64,000 nt of DNA from Mycobacterium montefiorense (GTDB lineage Bacteria > Actinomycetota > Actinomycetes > Mycobacteriales > Mycobacteriaceae). The stretch spans positions 310,001-374,000 of the forward strand of contig NZ_BFCH01000018.1 of assembly GCF_003112775.1 (NCBI RefSeq). The letters run 5' to 3'. A program made the position numbers and the translations under genes. Below are positions 1 to 8,045 of this stretch, one piece after another. The stretch's first letter is position 1. Every line of letters begins with the position of its first letter. The notes beneath the pieces were generated by a model, which made no database searches, was not told the DNA's origin, and was given only the letters and a program-made list of their open reading frames with translations.

Positions 1-2
1 TG

Positions 3-353
3 GGAGCGGTCAATTACGCAAAGGTCTTTCCCGCCTGCCGCGCGGTTGTGCATCACGGTGGCTCGGGAACCACGGCCGCAAGCATGCGCGCCGGAGTTCC
101 CACGTTGATTCTCTCGATGGACCCCAACCAGACGATCTGGGGATCGCAGCTCAAAAAACTGAAAGTAGGGACCTCCCGGCGCTTTTCGAGCACCGCCCGC
201 GAATCGATGGTTGCGGACCTGCGCCGGATCCTCGACGCGGAGTATGCGACGAGGGCGCGCGCGCTCGCTACCCGGATGACCAAGCCCGCCGAGAGCGTCA
301 GCACCGCCGCAGATCTAGTCGAAAACTTCGCTCGCACGAAGCATTACGCCTAA
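3..353 (+). CDS. GPL glycosyltransferase, C-terminal part (cut by window start)
   Basis: This is the carboxy-terminal third of a GT1/GT28-type (UDP-glycosyltransferase fold) enzyme; the reading frame is open to the left window edge, so the true start lies outside. The donor-sugar binding motif VVHHGGSGTTAA is near the left end, followed by the family's conserved GSQLKKLKVG stretch and the EYATRARALATRM helix shared with the three other Gtf paralogues in this window. By family these enzymes transfer 6-deoxyhexoses to the glycopeptidolipid core (GtfA/RtfA/GtfB type). Which acceptor and sugar it uses cannot be told from the fragment. The paralogue at 682 follows after about 330 bases on the same strand. 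Confidence 0.85.
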   Translation, partial: GAVNYAKVFPACRAVVHHGGSGTTAASMRAGVPTLILSMDPNQTIWGSQLKKLKVGTSRRFSSTARESMVADLRRILDAEYATRARALATRMTKPAESVSTAADLVENFARTKHYA

Positions 354-681
354 TTGGTGAACGCGGCTCACCGCCAATTGTCCGGGGATATAACCCGAAC
401 CCGCCGGTTTGATTCGCTGCCCGGTGCAACTCGTCATTCGTCCGGCGGCAGCAGTGTAATCAAAACTTTGCGGAGGTGTTGCGTTATTGAATAGTAAATC
501 CGCAGACCGCCTTTGCCCTCCCATCACGTCTTCTGATAGCAGGCAGGGGCCCGGTAAGATGTATCTGTTGCTACGGCGAATTTGGGGGAACTTGAACCAT
601 GAAAGACCCGTCTGAACCAGGGGTAAGCACGCTAGCCTGGGCTTGCTTACAACCATCGGAAGTGATAGGTCTAGCCTCGCG
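354..681. other. Intergenic region between two gtf genes
   Basis: About 330 bases without a convincing gene on either strand. It presumably carries the promoter and leader of the downstream glycosyltransferase, but I see no clear -10/-35 pair, repeat or hairpin that I would defend. Confidence 0.5.
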
Positions 682-1959
682 ATGAAATTTGCTCTGGCAT
701 GTTATGGAACTCGTGGGGATGTCGAGCCCGCTCTCGCAGCGGGACGCGAACTGCTGCGCAGGGGGCATGAAGTTCGCATAGCTATTCCGCCCAACTTGCT
801 CGCCCTGGCCGAGACTGCCGGGCTGGATGCGGTTGCCTATGGACCGGACATGCAGGCGTTCTGGGACGACGAGTTCCTGCGCAACTTCTGGTCGAGATTC
901 CGTCGCACGTTTTGGACTGTCAAGGGTCCGATCGAGTTGGTGCGTGAAGCCTGGGAGCCTGTTCTACGGTCCTGGACGGACATGAGCACGACTCTTACGG
1001 CGCTGACCGCGGGGTCCGACGTGCTCTTCACCGGGCAGCTGTACCAGGACCTCGCGACGAACGTGGCTGAGTACTACGACATCCCGTTGGCTGTGCTGCA
1101 TTACATCCCGATGCGCCCCAACGGTCAGCTCATTCCGAACCTGCCTTCGCCACTCGTCCGGACCGGTATGGCGGCGTACGACTGGATGGTCTGGCGCATG
1201 AACAAGAAGGCCGAGGACACGCAGCGCCGTAAACTCGGCCTACCGAAAACCGACTGTGCGTCGCCGCAGCGGATCGCTCGGCGCGGGTCACTGGAACTGC
1301 AGGCATACGACGAGGTGTGCTTCCCCGGGCTGGCGAAAGAATGGGCGAAATGGGGTGAGCGGCGGCCTTTCGTCGGCGCCCTGACGATGGGCCTGACGAC
1401 GGATGTCGACGACGATGTCGCGTCATGGGTGCACGCTGGGACACCTCCGATTGTTTTCGGCTTTGGCAGCATGCCGGTCAGCGAATCTCCGGCCGATACG
1501 GTCGAAATGATCGCGGCGGCGTGCCAGCAATTGGGCGAGCGCGCCTTGATTTGCGCCGGTTGGGCCGACTTCAGCGAAGTGCCGCATTTCGATCACATCA
1601 AGATGGCCGCGGCGGTGAACTACGCGAAGATCTTCCCGGGTTGCCGCGCCGTAGTGCACCATGGTGGGTCGGGCACCACGGCCGCGGGACTTCGCGCGGG
1701 TCTTCCCACCCTGATTCTTTGGACAGCGGGAGACCAGCCGTTCTGGGGCGGTCATCTCAAACAGCTGAAAGTGGGTGCCGGCCGGAAGTTTTCGGCCACC
1801 ACCCAGGAAACATTGGTCGAGGATCTGCGGGAGATCCTTAAACCGGAATACGCCACCCGCGCCCGAGCCATCGCGCCCCAGATGACGCCGGCTGCAGATA
1901 GCGTCAGCCGTGCAGTTGATTTGCTTGAAAGTTTCGCGCATAACGGACGCTTTGCGTGA
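682..1959 (+). CDS. GPL glycosyltransferase (GtfA/RtfA-like)
   Basis: A 425-residue GT1/GT28-type glycosyltransferase. The start at 682 is chosen because the protein then begins MKFALACYGTRGDVEP, matching the amino terminus of the paralogues at 5288 and 6571; a TTG at 643 would add 13 unrelated residues. The N-terminal Rossmann half has GTRGDVEPALAAGRELLRRGHEV; the C-terminal half has the nucleotide-sugar motif VVHHGGSGTTAAGLRAG around residue 325, followed by DQPFWGGHL. Family members transfer rhamnose, 6-deoxytalose or fucose to the GPL peptide or to the first sugar in the cytosol. It is followed on the same strand by two sugar O-methyltransferases. The exact acceptor is not deducible. Confidence 0.88.
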   Translation: MKFALACYGTRGDVEPALAAGRELLRRGHEVRIAIPPNLLALAETAGLDAVAYGPDMQAFWDDEFLRNFWSRFRRTFWTVKGPIELVREAWEPVLRSWTDMSTTLTALTAGSDVLFTGQLYQDLATNVAEYYDIPLAVLHYIPMRPNGQLIPNLPSPLVRTGMAAYDWMVWRMNKKAEDTQRRKLGLPKTDCASPQRIARRGSLELQAYDEVCFPGLAKEWAKWGERRPFVGALTMGLTTDVDDDVASWVHAGTPPIVFGFGSMPVSESPADTVEMIAAACQQLGERALICAGWADFSEVPHFDHIKMAAAVNYAKIFPGCRAVVHHGGSGTTAAGLRAGLPTLILWTAGDQPFWGGHLKQLKVGAGRKFSATTQETLVEDLREILKPEYATRARAIAPQMTPAADSVSRAVDLLESFAHNGRFA

Positions 1960-2230
1960 TCGACGCTAGTCTGGGAGCCACCCCCGCGTTGCGTCGAGAG
2001 AAGTGGGGGGCGTCCGGACCGGCGGGGTTTCGGTAGCTGGCCTCCTGTGCATCCGACGTCGCAGGTGCGCTTCGGCAACGCGAGTCGGAGGTGAGGTGCT
2101 GGGTACTCAGCTAACATGATTGCTGGTCGACCGGGGGAGTTGACAGAAGAACGTGGAACGCGTCGATGGCGTCGTAGGGGCGTCTAGGCTCCATGACTGG
2201 GAGTAAGTGACATGCGAGGAGAGGACAGTT

Positions 2231-3037
2231 TTGACCGTGACTGATCGCGACTCGCGGTCTGCGTACCTCGATCTACTCCGTCGTGACCTCACTCGATATG
2301 GCCAGGATGAACTGGTGCCGGTGGGGTTGTACCGGCTGGGGCGGCCACTTTTCAACGCGCGGAATTTCATGCTGGTGCGCAAACGCCCGTTCAATGAGTA
2401 CGCGCGGGATCGCGGCCTGGATTGGCCGGCGGATGCTTTGACCATGATTGGCATGCAACGGCTGACCAGTTTGCAGCACTGTGTGGAGACCGTTCTGGAC
2501 GATGGCATTCCGGGTGATCTGGTCGAGTGTGGTGTGTGGCGGGGCGGCGCTGCGATTTTGATCCGTGCGGTCCTTGCGGCTTACGGGGACCAGACGCGGA
2601 AGGTGTGGCTGTGTGATTCGTTCGCCGGAGTGCCTCCTCCGGACACGACGAATTACAAGGCGGATAAGGGTATTAGATTGCACCGGCATGCGAACGTGCT
2701 TGGGGTATCTGAGGCAGAGGTTCGAGCGAATTTCGAGCGTTACGGGCTGCTGGACGAGCAGGTTCGTATTCTGCCGGGATGGTTCAAAGACACATTGGTC
2801 GACGCTCCGATTGAGCAGATCTCGGTACTGAGGCTTGATGGTGACTTGTACGAATCGACGATTCAGGCCCTGGATGCGCTTTATCCCCGGTTGTCGCCCG
2901 GAGGTTATTGCATCATCGATGACTACTACGCGCTGAAAGCGTGTGAGCAAGCGGTAACGGACTACCGCGAGAAGCACGGAGTAACTGCTGAGATCGTGGA
3001 AATCGATGGCACCGGCGTGCTGTGGCGCAAGCCATGA
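2231..3037 (+). CDS. TylF-like sugar O-methyltransferase
   Basis: About 268 residues of the TylF/macrocin O-methyltransferase family, SAM- and divalent-metal-dependent enzymes that methylate sugar hydroxyls. Visible motifs are the SAM-binding GDLVECGVWRGGAA, CDSFAGVPPP (typical TylF 'DTFEGMP' position) and LRLDGDLYESTIQALD with acidic metal/catalytic residues, then SPGGYCIIDDYYALKAC. The TTG at 2231 is preferred because GAGGAGAGGA lies just upstream; an in-frame GTG at 2207 and another at 2237 are alternatives. Comparable genes in GPL loci (mtf/rmt) methylate the rhamnose or fucose of the GPL core; the position methylated is unknown here. Confidence 0.85.
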   Translation: MTVTDRDSRSAYLDLLRRDLTRYGQDELVPVGLYRLGRPLFNARNFMLVRKRPFNEYARDRGLDWPADALTMIGMQRLTSLQHCVETVLDDGIPGDLVECGVWRGGAAILIRAVLAAYGDQTRKVWLCDSFAGVPPPDTTNYKADKGIRLHRHANVLGVSEAEVRANFERYGLLDEQVRILPGWFKDTLVDAPIEQISVLRLDGDLYESTIQALDALYPRLSPGGYCIIDDYYALKACEQAVTDYREKHGVTAEIVEIDGTGVLWRKP

Positions 3038-3192
3038 CCATCGCACAGCTGTAATGTCTGGGTTCCCAAAAGCACGGACGGCAAATGCCGTTCGCGGGAA
3101 ACCGCTTGTCTACGAACATGTTTGCTTTCCGAGCTGCTGCATACTAAGTCAAATGAGTTGGTAGTGAACCCGTCCGATTCGCCGGAGACAAG

Positions 3193-4008
3193 GTGCGCGC
3201 CAATGCTATGGTTGCCGCCGTGGCCACCGGTCTAAACGCAAAAACAAACCTGCTGATGTGGTGGGTGCGCTTTGAGTACTGGCTCGCGCGCGCCGTGCTA
3301 CCAGACGTGTACGCAAGCGACGGGCTGATCAGCTTCCACAACGATGCGTTCCTCGACGACCCCGCTTTCCAGCGCGCTTACCAACGCGGTGCGCGCGCTC
3401 TGCCCGACCAGGACTGGTATCAGTGGCAATGGCGGGTGCACGTCGGGCTATGGGTGGCGCAGAACGCGAACCTGCTGGACGGCGATTTCGTCGAGTGTGG
3501 CGTCAGTTACGGGTTCTTGAGCAGCGCCATCATGGAGCGCCTCGACTGGGATCGGACCGGCAAAACCTTCTATTTGCTCGACACCTTCTCGGGGATCGAT
3601 CCCCGCTTCGTCACCGACGGGGAACGCGAATCGGGGGAAGTTGAACGAAGCCAGCTCAAGCTGCGCAATGGGATGTATGTCAGCGGCGTCGAGGGTGTCC
3701 GCGCCAATTTCGCGCAGTGGAAAAACCAACGCATCATCGTTGGTACGGTTCCGGAGACCCTGGAGCAAGTCGAGGCGCGCGCGGTCGCTTACCTGCACAT
3801 TGACATGAACTGCGCTCCGCCCGAAATCGCTGCGCTGCGCCACTTTTGGCCGCTGCTGACACCAGGCGCCTTTGTGCTCCTCGACGACTACGCGAACCGA
3901 GGGCGTGACGAGCAGCGCGTCGCTATGGATATCTTGGCGGCTGAGTTGGGGGTATCGATCTGCGCACTGCCCACCGGGCAGGGCCTGCTGATCAAGCCGG
4001 CCAAATAG
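3193..4008 (+). CDS. TylF-like sugar O-methyltransferase (second, divergent)
   Basis: About 271 residues, a second member of the TylF/MtfC-like family but clearly divergent from its neighbour. Motifs: GDFVECGVSYGFLSSA (SAM loop), LLDTFSGIDPRF, YLHIDMNCAPPEIAALRHFWPLL (acidic metal-binding segment) and TPGAFVLLDDYANRG. The start is GTG 3193 preceded by GGAGACAAG; ATG 3208 in the same frame is possible. It ends 5 bases before the stop of the convergent glycosyltransferase gene on the other strand, so the two transcription units face each other with almost no spacer. Likely methylates a GPL deoxyhexose; the position is unknown. Confidence 0.83.
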   Translation: MRANAMVAAVATGLNAKTNLLMWWVRFEYWLARAVLPDVYASDGLISFHNDAFLDDPAFQRAYQRGARALPDQDWYQWQWRVHVGLWVAQNANLLDGDFVECGVSYGFLSSAIMERLDWDRTGKTFYLLDTFSGIDPRFVTDGERESGEVERSQLKLRNGMYVSGVEGVRANFAQWKNQRIIVGTVPETLEQVEARAVAYLHIDMNCAPPEIAALRHFWPLLTPGAFVLLDDYANRGRDEQRVAMDILAAELGVSICALPTGQGLLIKPAK

Positions 4009-4013
4009 TTCGC

Positions 4014-5288
4014 TCAGACGGACGCCTTCCGGCGGGCGGCATCTTCTAAGAGATCAGCCGTGCGGCCAATGCTTTCTTCGGGTTTGGTCATCCGGGTAGC
4101 GAGTTCGCGGGCGCGGCTGGTGTATTGCGGGGTCAGGATCTCGCGCAGATCGGTAATCAGCGTCTCCTGGGTGGCGGTCGAAAAGCGCCGGGCGGCCCCG
4201 ACTTTCAGCCGTTTGACTTGAGCTCCCCAGTACGGCTGATCGGCCGAGCTCCACAGCACCAGCGTGGGGATCCCCGCGCGCAGGCTCGCGGCAGTGGTGC
4301 CCGAGCCGCCGTGATGAACTACAGCGCGACAGCCGGGGAAAACGGTCGCGTAGTTCACTGGGCCTACCAGCTTGACGTGATCGGGATGTGGAACGTTCGT
4401 GAAGTCCGTTCCGCCGAAGCACACCAACGCGCGCTCGCCCAACTCCGCGCACGTCGCGCTGATCATTTCGACCAACTCGGTGGGGGATTCCACCGGTATG
4501 CTGCCCGAGCCGAAGCAGATCGGCGGTGTTCCCGCGGCGATCCACGATGTGACCCCGTCGTCGGCCTTGGTCGTCAACTCCATTGTCAGCGCGCCGACGA
4601 ATGGTCTGCGGCCATCCCATTCCGCCCACTCGGCGGCGAGCCCGGGAAAGCACACCTCGTCGTAGCCCTGGATTTCCAGCGATCCTCGCTCGGCGATCCT
4701 TCGCTGTGAACGCGATGCCGCGCTCGACAGGCCCAGTTCGCGGCGCTGCTCGTCTTCGACCTTCTTCGTCGAGCGCCAAAACAGCCATTCGATCGCCGTC
4801 ATCGTGGAACGGACCAGGGGAGCCGGCATGCTCGGGACGAGCTGGCCGTTGGCCCGCATGGGGAAGTGATGCAGCGTGGCCAGCGGAATGTCGTAGTGCT
4901 CCGCCACGTTGGCTGCGGCCTGTTCAAAGTTGATGCCGGTGGATAGCAGGTCGGCTCCCTCCGCCAGCGACATCAGGGTCGTATTCACCTGGGCCCAATG
5001 CACGATGATGGGCTCCCAGATTTTGCGCACCAGGTTGATCGGGCCGCTGATCGTCCAGGCGCTCCGGAAAAAATTCGTCCACATATTGCGCAGGAAATCC
5101 TCATCCAGAAATTTCTCTATCGGTGGCCCGTAAGCCACGGCCGCCAGCTCAGCCTCCTCGGCGAAGTCCATCAATCCGGGGGGGACCGCCAAACAGACTT
5201 CGTGCCCCCGGCGCTGCAGTTCGCGGCCGACAGCGGCGGACGGCTCGATATCGCCGCGCGTCCCGTAGCTTGCCAGGGCGAATTTCAT
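4014..5288 (-). CDS. GPL glycosyltransferase (Gtf family)
   Basis: A 424-residue GT1/GT28-type glycosyltransferase, paralogous to those at 682 and 6571. Starting at ATG 5288 gives MKFALASYGTRGDIEP; a TTG at 5297 would add three residues. Conserved parts include GRELQRRGHEVCLAVPP, the central ERGSLEIQGYDEVCFPGLAAEWAEW, and the donor motif VVHHGGSGTTAASLRAGIPTLVLW. It lies 26 bases downstream of the gtfB-like gene on the same strand and is probably co-transcribed with it. Likely extends the GPL oligosaccharide with a deoxysugar; substrate not identifiable from sequence alone. Confidence 0.87.
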   Translation of the reverse strand: MKFALASYGTRGDIEPSAAVGRELQRRGHEVCLAVPPGLMDFAEEAELAAVAYGPPIEKFLDEDFLRNMWTNFFRSAWTISGPINLVRKIWEPIIVHWAQVNTTLMSLAEGADLLSTGINFEQAAANVAEHYDIPLATLHHFPMRANGQLVPSMPAPLVRSTMTAIEWLFWRSTKKVEDEQRRELGLSSAASRSQRRIAERGSLEIQGYDEVCFPGLAAEWAEWDGRRPFVGALTMELTTKADDGVTSWIAAGTPPICFGSGSIPVESPTELVEMISATCAELGERALVCFGGTDFTNVPHPDHVKLVGPVNYATVFPGCRAVVHHGGSGTTAASLRAGIPTLVLWSSADQPYWGAQVKRLKVGAARRFSTATQETLITDLREILTPQYTSRARELATRMTKPEESIGRTADLLEDAARRKASV

Positions 5289-5314
5289 CAGGAGCAAGGC
5301 CTTTCAGTTGCCGT

Positions 5315-6571
5315 CTAGTTGTTCGTTGCCGGCATGCGGGCGAAATTTTCGAGCAGATCGGCTGTCTTGGCGGCACTTTCGGCGGGATTGGTCATCCGGG
5401 TGGCGATGTCGCGGGCACGGTCGACACAATCCGGGGCGAGGATCTCGCGCAGGTCGCCGACGAGTGTTTCTTGGGTGGTGGCCGAAAAGGGCCGGGCGGT
5501 GCCCACCTGCAGTCGTTTGACCTGGCCGGCCCAAATCCTCTGATCACCCAGGCTCCACAGGCTCAGCGTCGGCACCCCGGCGCGCAGGCCGGCGGCCGTG
5601 GTGCCGGCGCCGCTGTGGTGGACGACCGCCCGGCAGGCGGGGAAGACAGTGGCATAGTTCACCGGGCCAACCACTTTGACGTGATCGAAATGAGGCACGG
5701 TGCTGAAGTCACTCCCGCCCGAGCCGACCAGTGCTCGCTCGCCCAACCTTGCGCACGCCGAGCCGATCATCTCGATTGTTTGGGCTGGAGACTTCACCGC
5801 CGTACTGCCGAAGCCGAAGAAAATCGGCGGAGTTCCGGCAGCAATCCACGCCGCGACATCCTCATCGGCCTCCGTGGACATCGCTATCGTCAGGGTGCCC
5901 ACGAACGGCCGTTGATCGCGCCATTTGGCCCATTCGTCGGCCAATCCGGGGAACACAACCTGGTCGTAGGCTTGGATCTCCAGCGATCCACGCGCGCTGA
6001 TGCGGCGGGGGGCCGGCCCAGTGGCCTTCGGCAGGCCCAGTTCGCGGCGTTGTGCGTCCTCGGCCCTCTTGGTTACGACGCGCTGCGGCCAGTCCAGCAG
6101 CGTCATCGCGGTGCGTACCAGCGGCGCGGGCACATTCGGCGCGAGTTGGCCGTTGGGCAGCATCGGAAAGTAATGCATCGCGGCCAAGGGAATGCCGTAG
6201 TACTCCGCGACATTGGCGGGGACCTGAGGGAAACCGGGGCCGGTGAACAGCAGATCGGCGCCGTCGGCCAGCGCCACCAGCGTCGCGCTCATCTCGCCCA
6301 ACGAAACTTGCAGCAGGTCCTGAGTTTGGCGCCACGAGTCGAGCACCTGCCGGACCTTCCAGAACTTGCGGAGGAAGTCCACGTCCCAGAACCCTTGTTG
6401 CTGATCCGGTCCGTAGGGGACCACATCAAGCCCGGCCGCCTCGACGAGATCCACCAGGTTGGGCGGGACGGCCAGCCGGACTTCATGCCCTCTGCGCTGC
6501 AGTTCGCGTCCGACGGCGGTGCTGGGTTCGATGTCGCCGCGGGTTCCGTAGCTCGCCAGCGCAAACTTCAC
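5315..6571 (-). CDS. gtfB: GPL glycosyltransferase (GtfB-like)
   Basis: A 418-residue Gtf paralogue with GTG start at 6571 and an AGGA ribosome site 6 bases upstream. N-terminal MKFALASYGTRGDIEP, central ARGSLEIQAYDQVVFPGL, and the donor loop VVHHSGAGTTAAGLRAGVPTLSLW, in which the usual HHGGSGTT reads HHSGAGTT. Position suggests gtfB: in M. avium complex strains gtfB marks the left border of the serotype-specific block that ends at drrC, and here a variable block of about 17 kb lies between this gene and drrC. The gene symbol rests on that layout and on family resemblance and is therefore tentative. Confidence 0.7.
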   Translation of the reverse strand: MKFALASYGTRGDIEPSTAVGRELQRRGHEVRLAVPPNLVDLVEAAGLDVVPYGPDQQQGFWDVDFLRKFWKVRQVLDSWRQTQDLLQVSLGEMSATLVALADGADLLFTGPGFPQVPANVAEYYGIPLAAMHYFPMLPNGQLAPNVPAPLVRTAMTLLDWPQRVVTKRAEDAQRRELGLPKATGPAPRRISARGSLEIQAYDQVVFPGLADEWAKWRDQRPFVGTLTIAMSTEADEDVAAWIAAGTPPIFFGFGSTAVKSPAQTIEMIGSACARLGERALVGSGGSDFSTVPHFDHVKVVGPVNYATVFPACRAVVHHSGAGTTAAGLRAGVPTLSLWSLGDQRIWAGQVKRLQVGTARPFSATTQETLVGDLREILAPDCVDRARDIATRMTNPAESAAKTADLLENFARMPATNN

Positions 6572-7300
6572 GACGAATCCTGCCTTCCGTGTGTCGAATA
6601 GTAGGACGACGCCGCTGCCACGACATTAGTCCTCGCCTCTCAGATGTGCTTTGGCTGGGTGGCCCCGGCCAGCTGGCCGTTGGTTACCAACAGTGGCACT
6701 AGCGGACGCTCACTGTCCCCTGATTGCAAAACCATGGTATGACCGAAATGCATCCGGTGAGACGACCGCGAGCGGGGTATCCGATTGATTGGGCTGCGCA
6801 AGCGGTTGAATGAATCGTGGACGGCCGCTGATTGGTGTTATGGCTCTAGCACACGCAACATAGGTAACCGTCGGGCGTCACCGCTATCTTCAACTTCCGC
6901 GGAGGTCCCGCGGTCAATCTTGAGTTCGGAATGCGACCGGGCGGCGCTGGGTGCGGGCAGTGCTTCGGTGCCCACCACACTGCTACTTGGGGTTTCACCT
7001 ATCCCTTCTTTAATTATCCTGCCGTGCAGCGCATTACGGGGTCCACACGCAACGTCGATTAGCCGGCTTGCCAGGTCGGTACTATGATGGTGCGTCCGTA
7101 ACCTCAACTGCAACTTGGGTCTTGGGGATTACGCTTGCCCCTGTCGAGTATTGCCGTAACCACTTGCAGCGCAACATATGCAGGCACGTCATCGTCAAAT
7201 ACAAAGTGCGCTAGACGAAGTACGGCCTGCTCGGCCAGCAGTTCTAGCCGCTTGTGCGCCGCATTTCTGACTGGCGGGGCGGCACCTGGAACGTCTGGAC
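6572..7300. other. Intergenic region at the left edge of the variable sugar block
   Basis: About 730 bases with no intact gene that I can support. It holds the upstream region of the gtfB-like gene. At its right end the reading frame ending in a TGA at 7302-7304 gives WRGGTWNVWT before the stop, reminiscent of the APWKVW tail of glucose-1-phosphate cytidylyltransferases, immediately before a decayed rfbG. That would fit a remnant of an rfbF-rfbG pair, but the match is short and could be chance. Confidence 0.4.
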
Positions 7301-7663
7301 GTGAGCTCCCGTCTCCTCGGCGCTGTGGTCGCCGGCAAACGCGTGTTCCTGATCGGTCACACGGGGTTCGAGGGCAGTTGGATGACGGCGCTGCTTAAGC
7401 GGTTGGGATGCGGCGTGTACGGCTATGCCCTGCCCCCAAACGGAAACCGAGCCTGTTCGGATTGGCGTCGGCGCGCAAACTACTCTCCGGGGAAGCACTT
7501 GCGGACATCCGCGATCCTTCTAAACTCGTGGAGTCATTGCGCATCGCACAACCCGGCTCTGGTGATCCACATGGCGGCGCAGGCGTTTGTGCGGCGAAGT
7601 TATGCTGAGCCGGTCGAGGATGTTGGTTTCGGGATGGGGAGAAGAGTATCAAGTGCGAATTGA
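7301..7663 (+). pseudogene. Decayed CDP-glucose 4,6-dehydratase (rfbG) fragment
   Basis: The first 45 residues read as an RfbG start: AGKRVFLIGHTGFEGSW, the NAD-binding GxxGxxG region, through CGVYGYALPP. From about 7440 the recognisable sequence moves to another frame (KPSLFGLASARKLLSGEALA, then DIRDPSKLVESLRIAQP) and at about 7552 returns to the first frame (ALVIHMAAQAFVRRSYAEPVE). After about 7620 similarity ends and the frame stops at 7663. So the gene carries two compensating frameshifts and has lost roughly two thirds of its length, including the catalytic Thr-Tyr-Lys region. An intact rfbG is at 13693-14787. Confidence 0.8.
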
Positions 7664-7678
7664 GATAGGAAAGCGCCC

Positions 7679-8026
7679 GTGAACGAGCACGAAAAAGCTT
7701 GCGCTGAATGTGCCGAGGAAGTCGCCGAACAGGGCAAAACCCAAGAACTTACGCTCCTTTCTTCTCAATGGATTTCCGCGTCCACTAGTGCTCGATACCC
7801 ATACCATTTCGCCGCGCTTGGCCGCCCGCAGGATATTGCGGCGACGATTGTCGAAGACCTGCCGGTCGGTGCCCATCCGGATCGTCTCTGGGGACACGGG
7901 AACAACCCGAAAACCGTCGTTTGGAAGCACTTTGAGACCCATCCGGAGTTCGAGATCGATGACTCCATCGATAGCAAGCCGCTGATCTCAGTGGCGCCAC
8001 GCGGGTTCCTGCGCAGGAAGATGTGA
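7679..8026 (+). pseudogene. Internally deleted CmcI-like sugar methyltransferase
   Basis: A 115-residue reading frame that joins the two ends of a CmcI/cephalosporin-hydroxylase-type methyltransferase (normally about 240-250 residues). The N-terminal part reads LSSQWISASTSARYPYHFAALGRPQDIAA (family: KYPYNFSWLGRPI...PQDI), and this runs directly into the family's C-terminal part VEDLPVGAHPDRLWG...HPEFEIDDSIDSKPLISVAPRGFLRRK. The SAM-binding core (VETG.AHGGS and the acidic metal site) is missing, so the product cannot be an active methyltransferase. The frame itself is intact, which indicates in-frame deletions. A GTG start with AGGAAAG upstream is retained. Its stop overlaps the first possible start of the next gene. 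Confidence 0.72.
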
Positions 8027-8045
8027 ACGTGGAAGATGTGAACGT
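8016..8045 (+). repeat. Tandem 15-bp direct repeat over stop/start junction
   Basis: GGAAGATGTGAACGT occurs twice head to tail (8016-8030 and 8031-8045). Each unit contains a GGAAG ribosome-site-like run and leads into GTG, so the duplication repeats the translation start region of the following GT2 gene while keeping the frame (15 is a multiple of 3). Confidence 0.9.

Noticed and set aside
5123-6601. 492-codon plus-strand frame opposite the gtfB-like gene
   Set aside because: Antisense shadow of a conserved glycosyltransferase; composition is Arg/Gly/His-rich and no motif is visible.
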